A stretch of 64,000 bases of DNA from Citrus sinensis. Lineage: Eukaryota > Streptophyta > Magnoliopsida > Sapindales > Rutaceae. How positions within the stretch are numbered: the stretch's first letter is position 1; each line of letters begins with the position of its first letter. The notes beneath the pieces are model-generated. The model made no database searches, was not told the origin of the DNA, and saw only the letters and a program-made list of their open reading frames with translations. Below, one piece after another: positions 63,501 to 64,000 of this stretch. The stretch lies in contig NC_068558.1 in NCBI RefSeq assembly GCF_022201045.2, forward strand, positions 42,985,501 through 43,049,500, given 5' to 3'. The translations under genes and the position numbers were made by a program.

Positions 63501-64000
63501 TAGAGATGGCCAATGGGCCGGACGACACGAGCATATTTTAGTGGGGCACGCGGCATGACATGGCACACATATAGGCTGGGTTGGGCTTAGAATTTTAGGC
63601 ACATGTGTCTTAAAAGCACTTCACGATTAGAGACGAGCTAAGGACGGCACGATAAAAAGTCCGCAATAAGCACGCTTTATCTTTTAATGAAAATAAACTT
63701 AAAATTTTATGATTTTATAAATAATTTGAAATTAAAATTTTTAAATTTATTTAATTCTTAGTTTAAAAAAATACCATAATTGATTTAAATTTATAATTTA
63801 TTAAATAAATAATTGATATCATGATTTTAATAAATAAAATTATAAATATCATGATTTTATAAATATGCATTAATATTATTGTGAACTATGATTTATAACT
63901 CCATGTAAGTCCAAGTTAACAATTAAGTTAACCCATAAGAAAAAATTATTATTATTGTTGTTGTTAAATATTAAAAAAATTCTAATACTATAAGGTCAAA
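63501..64000. mobile_element. hAT-type element, cut by window end
   Basis: Begins TAGAGATGGCCAATGGGCCG, the same terminal motif as the element at 51090-51510, followed by GC-rich then AT-rich interior in the same style. The other end lies beyond the window, so neither length nor target duplication can be checked. 62864-63500 is the peptide promoter and otherwise featureless. Confidence 0.5.

Overview
This is nuclear DNA of a eudicot plant. The protein-coding genes carry many short AT-rich introns, the intergenic DNA is AT-rich and full of small transposons, and every recognisable protein is a plant family (class XI myosin, SUPERMAN-type zinc fingers, F-box/kelch). Gene content and protein style resemble a woody rosid such as Citrus, but that is a guess.

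Layout. Minus-strand PARP1 (1501-11346, 20 coding exons, 996 aa) is followed by minus-strand deoxyhypusine hydroxylase (13838-16447, 7 exons, 318 aa). The latter is divergent from a plus-strand Bet1-type SNARE (17382-19425, 5 exons, 122 aa) across a short shared promoter region. Next come a tRNA-Gly(GCC) on the minus strand, two structurally complete non-autonomous DNA transposons side by side (PIF/Harbinger-like, then Mutator-like), and plus-strand eIF6 (22877-25246, 7 exons, 245 aa). Two single-exon C2H2-EAR repressor genes (28869-29453 and 35261-35950) lie on the minus strand. A large minus-strand class XI myosin (37657-48881, 26 coding exons, 1144 aa) follows; it has a complete motor and six IQ motifs but no dilute/globular tail domain. 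The 5.9 kb between 48.9 and 54.8 kb is a graveyard of small transposons, including an hAT-type element nested in another and a retroposon with a 16-bp target duplication. A plus-strand F-box/kelch gene (54779-58064) and two related small secreted-peptide genes in opposite orientation (59631-59939 plus, 62519-62863 minus) close the window.

Exon structures were assembled by hand. For each of the six multi-exon genes and the two-exon F-box gene, exon lengths sum to a multiple of three and every junction keeps the family's reading frame. Functional themes: DNA-damage signalling (PARP1), translation and ribosome biogenesis (DOHH for eIF5A hypusination; eIF6 for 60S), ER-Golgi traffic (Bet1), actin-based transport (myosin XI), transcriptional repression (the two zinc fingers), ubiquitin targeting (F-box) and secreted peptides. 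They share no operon-like logic. The adjacency myosin XI-J / BET11 / DOHH recalls Arabidopsis At3g58160-At3g58170-At3g58180, here with eIF6 and zinc fingers interspersed.

Most noteworthy: the tail-less myosin with a four-copy 14-residue repeat, the paired secreted peptides, two GC-AG introns fixed by invariant motifs, start codons on tiny first coding exons, and several transposons whose target duplications can be read directly.
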